Shown here in pieces: positions 58,901 through 64,000 of a stretch of 64,000 nucleotides of DNA. Where the stretch lies: the NCBI RefSeq assembly GCF_932294415.1, contig NC_065539.1, forward strand, positions 48,565,501 to 48,629,500, given 5' to 3'. The notes under the pieces were generated by a model that was given only the letters and a program-made list of their open reading frames with translations, made no database searches and was not told the DNA's origin. Position 1 is the stretch's first letter; each line of letters begins with the position of its first letter. A program made the translations under genes and the position numbers. This stretch comes from Quercus robur (Eukaryota > Streptophyta > Magnoliopsida > Fagales > Fagaceae).

Positions 58901-61900
58901 TGAATGACATGATTTTCCGGGTAATGAAAGGTAAGTTGGTGCCCATATTTGTTGCTACATTTGTATCATTATAGTTATGGAGTGGTGTGACAGCGCATGA
59001 AGGTAGATTGGGTGTAACTTAAACCTAACCTTATATATATATATATATATATCAAGGTTATCGATTCCGTACCATACCGGCTAGCAATCCGGTACGCTTG
59101 ACCCCCCTATTTCGTATCGGAAAAAATACCAGCCGTACCGGCCAGTTTTGGGCAATACCAGCCGATACTGGACGTACCGGCCGGTACAGAAAAAAGTTTT
59201 TTTTTTTTTTTTAGTTTTGTAATTTTTGAATTTTTGTTAGGACAAAATAGTAACTTATTTGCATTAACTTATTAGTATTATTTGTTTTCTTAGTATGCAA
59301 TGGTAACTTTTAAACTTTCTATTTTATTTTTTTATTTTTTTCCCTTTTAATTGATACTAAAGTCTAACACCATGAATAATTAGTTCTGAATTGAGAAAAT
59401 GTTTTATGGTAAACTTTTATATTTATTATAATATATATATATATATATATACACAGACACATACATACATACATAGATATATATATATATATATATATTT
59501 ATTTATAAATATAAAAAATAGCGGTAAACCTGAAACGGTACATCGGTATTGATCGGTATCCGAAATATATCGTACCGGTGACCAAACCGGTACGGTATTG
59601 ACATCCTTGATATATATATATAATTTTATGGACAAAACTTGTGTGCAGTACTTTAGGTGCTGTTCCTTAGGTTCCTCCCTTAAAATTTTACTATGTGGCT
59701 ACTTAACAAAAAAACACACTTCCATCCTATGAGAAAAATGCTACATGGCAAAATCTTAAGAGAACCTAAGGAACAACATCTAAGTATTGTACCTAAGTTT
59801 TGTCCTAATTATATAATGAAATGCTTATGAGTTTCCAAAATTATTTTTGGGGGTTTGACCCATATCTATGCAATTATCCTATATAAATGATTTTTAATTT
59901 GATTTTTTTTAAAAATGATTATTATTTTTTGAATTTTTAAAATTTTAGCATTTACTACATAATCAGCCCATTTAAACTCATACATGTAACTATATTAAAT
60001 AAGATTTTAAATATAAGATACTCTTGTTTGCCCTCAAGATTCATATTGTTTGGTCTTTAAAATTCATTTAGCCCAAATGCCACCTTAATAATTTAGCTCT
60101 TTAGATTTCCTATATAATACTTGGGTCAATTTTGGTTTAATAATTTAGTTGAGATAATTTTAGATCTTAAATTCTCTAGATATTTGTGTTATCTTATATT
60201 AAAAATAAGACTTTGTCTATTGCAACCTGATCCTAAGATTCTTTTCAAGAACTGTATTCTTCAGTTTCTCTATGGATTGCTATGTTAGAGTTTTTTTTAT
60301 ATGTTTTCAATCTTTTTTAACATGATTTGAGCATTTAATGGGTGCAGGTGGAACTTCTGTGATGAAACTTAAGGTGGAGGTGCAAGCCCCAAGGCTTCAC
60401 TATGTTCATCCTATATGTTTTGAGGCTGGAAAGCCTATGGAGTTCGTTGCTTGTGGAAGTAATTTGATACAGTCTAAGTTTCGGTATGATATTGACAGCA
60501 TAGGACTTATGTTTTATCATAAAAATTTATTTGCTGAATATTCATTGCTATGTTAGTTAATGCATGATTAATATGTATGAATATTCTCATTTGGGGACTG
60601 GGATGTGGGATGTTTTGATCTACTCTCTGTGTGGCAACTTTCCTCCCTTCCCTACCAATAGTAATTGAACAATCCACTTTTGGAGGTCAAATGCATATCT
60701 TTCTCCATTATTGGCGGTATCTTTCAAAACATGCATAAATCCCTTTATGTCTAATAGTTGCATCCTACTAAAACGAGACCATAATGAGTGGCCAGTTGCC
60801 AAATTCACAAATTATAAACTTTTAACATAACCTTCCAAATTTGCCTATTAAAAGTAATCAACACTTAAATTGAGGCACACACTTTTCTTTATATAAAAGG
60901 TATTATAGGAAAATTATGTTTTGGTTTTTGGAATTGACACAAATTATGGGACATGAAATATTGGCAACCAAGCCACTCATTATGGGACGGAGGGAGTATC
61001 AATCTAATATTTGATGCATTAAATGTAATTGGAGTGGAGGGCAGATTTCCCTGATTTCACTTTTGGTGGGGCATATTGATACAAGCTATATGATCCTTCT
61101 GAGAATCCAATTTCTTTTGCAGTTGTTTAGAAGCATTCAAGCACTCCTTGTGTCAGGTTGCATGAGTGACATGGGATAGACCATAACCATAGAGCTCTGC
61201 CATTGAATGATCGAATCCCATATATTTAGATTCAACATCAACTTTTCCTCTGCCTAGTGGTAACGGCTATGTTAATTGACCCCAATCACCAAATATATGA
61301 GTTTCAGACTAGAGTTCTCTAGAACAACTGCACCAGAATTAGTGTAGGAAAACTCCCTGATAGGTTTCGACATGTTCCAATACACTAGTGTTTGACATGG
61401 AACACATTTTCATAGATCACGGGCAAGAAAAGTTCAACCACTTGATGGACTCTTTCAATTGCCCTACATAGGCTCTGTACATATGTTAAATCAGTGACCA
61501 CTCACCACTCATCTATTGGACATTACAATTGACATACTAAGTTCTCTCTGCCGCTGCTCTTGAGTTGTAACACTTGCCAGCAAAAGCTTTATAGACAAGG
61601 AGAAAGTGCTTCAAATGATTCCCTTGGTGAATAGGTGTGATAGGTCAGCTAGAAAAGACTTATTTATCAATCAAATGAACAAAAATAAATAAATAAGAAT
61701 AAAAATGGGCAGTGTTGATTTGGCTTCTTGTATTTTCTTGATGCAAATACCTTTTAGAGTTGAATACATTTATGGAAACACCTGACTTTTAATTATGAAA
61801 AAAAAAAAAAAAGAGTTGAATACATTTATGATTGAAACAAGCATGGTCGTGCAGAATTGGATGCTTGAGTTTTGCTCAGGCACATCTGAAAAAGTCTAAA

Positions 61901-63314
61901 CTTGGCTTGAATCTGAGTCAAGACTAAAAGTTTTTAGCTTGGCTTGTAGGGGTGTTGATCTGCTTGTAAGCTGTTTAGTCTCATCTCAATCAATCTTGAA
62001 ACTTCCACCTGTGTAACTTCTAATTTTGTTCATTAATTTTTTTTTTCAAGGAAAAATCAAATGATATTACTAATCAACATCTCTTGAGTAGCAAAAGATG
62101 AATCAACTAGCATCTCTTAAATATATTAGGCCTATGACATGTATCTTACTATGTACTTTTATATTTTTAATTTGGTTATTGCTAGTGTTCCTATGAATAA
62201 GACATAGGAACTAGGATGCACAGACATAGACACGTGTACGGGTACGGGTACAATACGGAGACACAAGCAATTTTTGAAAAATTATAACATGATACAGTAG
62301 ATAGGATACTGTTACGACATGGATATGATCCAAATATGGCACCCCAAATGAAGTGTCCGTGCAACCTAGTTTTCATGTTCTCCCACATATTTAAATGACA
62401 CAAGATTTACTGCATGAATGTCAAGACTTGTCAACATGCATGGGTACGACACGGCACCCCAAATGAAGTGTCCGTGCAACCTAGCATGGAACCCTTCCAC
62501 TACTGCCTCTAAACTTGTGCTAGGCTATGGAGTGAATAAGTTTAGAGGCAGTAGTGGAAGGGTTCCATGCTAGGTTGCATGGACACTTCATCTTGTGCTA
62601 GGCTAAGGAGTGAATAAGTTTAGCCTAAGATAGTTTCACCTTGGGCTCGTTTAAGAAAACGATCTTGAGCCTGGGTTGTTTTGATTAGTCACAACTGTGA
62701 TATGTCAAGCTCAGTTTGAGATTGAGTTAAAACCACAACTTTTTCAATATTAGTGAGCCATACAAGTCTCCTACCCCGGAGCTGCTTTTAGCATATCTGA
62801 AGCTTTTAGTACAATTGGAAGAACATAATAAGTGATTCTCTTCGGACAATATTATTTGTGTCCTTGTATATATACTAGGTACATTGAATTTTAACTTGCC
62901 ATGATCATGTATATATTTGTTGTCAAGTTTTCTTATACTAGGGTGATATTCTTGTTTAACTGCCAATGAGCTCTGGCTCAAATTGCACTTACTCTTCCCA
63001 CAATAGTGGATAGAGGGTGAACTTATCAAAAAAAAGAAAAGAAAATAGTGGATAGAGGGTGAGGTTGTGGGTTCAAGACCCATTTGGTGCATGTGTAACA
63101 TACCAATAAAAGAAGTTTTTGTATTTACATGTTAGGATGGTTTTGTTCCAGGTTTCTTGTATCTTTTGCTGGAAAGTATCTTGCACATGATTATAGTGTT
63201 GCATCTAAGCATGGTCAGACTGATGGTGATACTGCTTCTAGTTTTAACCATCAGTTGTACAAGATATGTATCCCTCAAACTGAACCAGATCTTTGTGGTC
63301 CTGCATTTGTTGAG
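55934..63314 (+). CDS. SPL7: SPL7-like SBP-domain transcription factor (copper response), partial, 3' end outside window
   Basis: Eight exons join in frame to 510 codons: 55934-56475, 57049-57221, 57307-57524, 57639-57713, 57819-57926, 58816-58930, 60348-60483 and 63152-63314. All have GT-AG introns. The start [11 protein letters not shown] is followed by an acidic N-terminus, a Pro run, and the SPL7/CRR1-type motif [12 protein letters not shown] (about 95-106). The SBP domain spans about 135-210: [45 protein letters not shown] (the last doubling as NLS). The first zinc site is all-Cys (C135, C140, C157, C160), where most SBP proteins have His last; this is known for SPL7/CRR1. The SBP domain is split between exons 1 and 2, as usual. 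Later exons give the conserved [13 protein letters not shown] and [19 protein letters not shown]7 binds GTAC cores in nuclear promoters of copper-deficiency genes (miR398, COPT, FSD1). Arabidopsis SPL7 has about 818 residues, so roughly 60% is present. Confidence 0.93.
59052..59610. mobile_element. MITE with CCGTACC-rich inverted ends, SPL7 intron 6
   Basis: The left end TCAAGGTTATCGATTCCGTA and right end GTACGGTATTGACATCCTTGA are inverted. Both ends are packed with CCGGTAC/GTACCGG motifs (59075-59190 and 59530-59600). The AT-rich centre has TA microsatellites. It is flanked on both sides by (TA)n, so the target duplication cannot be read. No ORF. Confidence 0.65.
59630..59805. mobile_element. 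MITE, SPL7 intron 6 (family of 18556-18716)
   Basis: Inverted ends: GGACAAAACTTGTGTGCAGT at left and ACCTAAGTTTTGTCC at right, with GTTCCTTAGGTTC and GAACCTAAGGAAC inside. The arms are about 60 bp with a short centre. No coding. Confidence 0.75.
61775..61811 (+). mobile_element. tiny poly(A) retroposon with 19-bp TSD, SPL7 intron 7
   Basis: A 37-bp insert (GAAACACCTGACTTTTAATT, then ATG and a poly-A run) lies between two perfect copies of AGAGTTGAATACATTTATG (61756-61774 and 61812-61830). Target duplication plus A-tail indicates L1-type target-primed insertion of an extremely short RNA-derived sequence. Confidence 0.75.
62463..62591. repeat. near-perfect 54-bp hairpin, SPL7 intron 7
   Basis: Arm 62463-62516 (starts ATGAAGTGTCCGTGCAACC, ends CTCTAAACTT) and arm 62538-62591 are reverse complements with a single mismatch, separated by a 21-bp loop. 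Part of the loop and arm recurs downstream (GTGCTAGGCTA(T/A)GGAGTGAA, near 62597). A 32-bp stretch overlapping the first arm (GGCACCCCAAATG...CTAG) is also found at 62339-62369. Confidence 0.95.
62965..63115 (+). mobile_element. tRNA-derived SINE, SPL7 intron 7
   Basis: A-box-like AATGAGCTCTGGCTCAAATT (near 62965) and B-box GTGGGTTCAAGACCC (near 63068), followed by ATTTGGTGCATGTGTAACAT and an A-rich end (AATAAAAGAAG). An internal duplication repeats AATAGTGGATAGAGGGTGA around an A-rich stretch (63003-63062), so the copy may be a composite of two insertions. It ends about 40 bp before the exon 8 acceptor. Confidence 0.65.
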
Positions 63315-64000
63315 GTAGGTATTCTGGATAACTTTTAGATTATGCTGGATTTTTTCTATCATTTTATACAGGATGTTTCTTGTCCATACTAACATACTTT
63401 CGTAAAAGGCATATTTGATGTGTCATTCAAATTGGTAAAAAATAAAAAATAAAAGTGGGTTGGTTATTCTTTCTGGAACATTGCAACTGTTTCTAGTTCC
63501 TGTCTGCATACTTCTGTTGCATGTCCTATTTCTTGGGTATGTTTAACTTTGGAAAATGTTTTTGTTTATGCGGGGTGATGTTTTCGTATGTTGTTTAATT
63601 TGGTTATGGAATATGGAGCTTTTTTAGAGTACACACGAAGTTCACCAGAAAATCAGTTTTATCATTATGGCACTATTTTGCTTAGATGCTGTGTGTTGCT
63701 TCTGTGTCTATAGTTTTTTTTCTTCATTTTTTTTTGATAATTCGATGGTTACAACGGCGGAGGGGGGATTTGAACCCTAGATGTCTCAATTGGAAACACT
63801 AGGAAGTGCCTACCAGTTGAGCTACAAGACTCCTACCGCTTCTGCGTCTATAGTTAATACAGTGGTGAGGATTATTCTTTTCTTGGGACTTGGTACCAGT
63901 ATCAAATATTTTGCACCATCACTTCCTAGATGTTGTGGTAGCATCAGTCTATGCTTGTTGATCATCATGTTGATCATCAGGATCTGCAAATAGGTGTAGA
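63315..64000 (+). other. SPL7 intron 8 (partial), right window edge
   Basis: After the donor GAG|GTAGGT at 63314 no further SPL7-like coding is recognisable up to 64000. The next exon is therefore outside the window. The only feature is the SINE at 63714-63837. Confidence 0.6.
63714..63837 (-). mobile_element. tRNA-derived SINE with 16-bp TSD, SPL7 intron 8
   Basis: On the minus strand: A box TAGCTCAACTGGTAGG, B box GGGTTCAAATCCC, a short body (CCGCCGTTGTAACC) and an A tail (poly-T on plus, 63714-63735). The 16-bp duplication GCTTCTG(T/C)GTCTATAG lies at 63698-63713 and 63838-63853 with one mismatch. The tRNA-like part is complete enough to mimic a tRNA gene, but the flanking duplication and A tail show it is a SINE. 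Confidence 0.88.

Noticed and set aside
63780-63832. tRNA gene candidate on the minus strand (A and B boxes)
   Set aside because: Flanked by a 16-bp target duplication and followed by an A tail, with no cloverleaf acceptor pairing evident; it is a SINE.

Overview
The window looks like nuclear DNA from a woody eudicot. It is AT-rich, carries long plant-type spliced genes, and is heavily loaded with LTR retrotransposons, LINEs, SINEs and MITEs. Several repeat types resemble those I associate with Fagaceae (oak, beech, chestnut); that placement is inference from memory. Nothing suggests bacterial, organellar or viral origin.

Layout. (1) 1-9191: a decayed minus-strand Ty3/gypsy element of Tat-like layout. 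It has a right-hand 5' LTR, a PBS, and gag, protease, RT/RNase H and integrase remains, plus an extra plus-strand ORF that appears to contain introns. Its left LTR is not seen. (2) 9268-18258: two copies of a diverged segmental duplication. Between them sits a short non-autonomous Ty3/gypsy element (12492-16766, TSD ATGGG) filled with an 81-bp tandem repeat. (3) 18260-31600: gene-free, with a solo LTR nested in a MITE, a LINE RNase H tail, a second solo LTR, local tandem duplications and a Mutator-like non-autonomous element. (4) 31650-46800: three real genes. These are mitochondrial-type ribosomal protein bL33 (minus), the complex I subunit NDUFA8 (plus, head-to-head with bL33) and an SC35-like SR splicing factor, probably SCL28 (minus). 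(5) 46860-55900: gene-free, with a third solo LTR and a DNA-transposon-like block with a 222-bp tandem repeat. (6) 55934-end: the first eight coding exons of SPL7, the SBP-domain copper-response regulator, running off the right edge.

The four genes L33, NDUFA8, SCL28 and SPL7 match, as I recall it, the order of Arabidopsis At5g18790, At5g18800, At5g18810 and At5g18830. The right half is therefore probably an ancestral gene block expanded by transposons. bL33 serves mitochondrial translation and NDUFA8 serves respiratory complex I, and they share one short intergenic region. SCL28 and SPL7 are nuclear RNA-processing and transcription factors without an obvious pathway link to them.

I found no clear case of a wholly new biological system. 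The strongest unusual signals are a family of long-TIR elements built from palindromic CTCGAG motifs with 10-bp target duplications, a near-perfect 54-bp hairpin inside an SPL7 intron, and the intron-bearing antisense ORF of the first retroelement.
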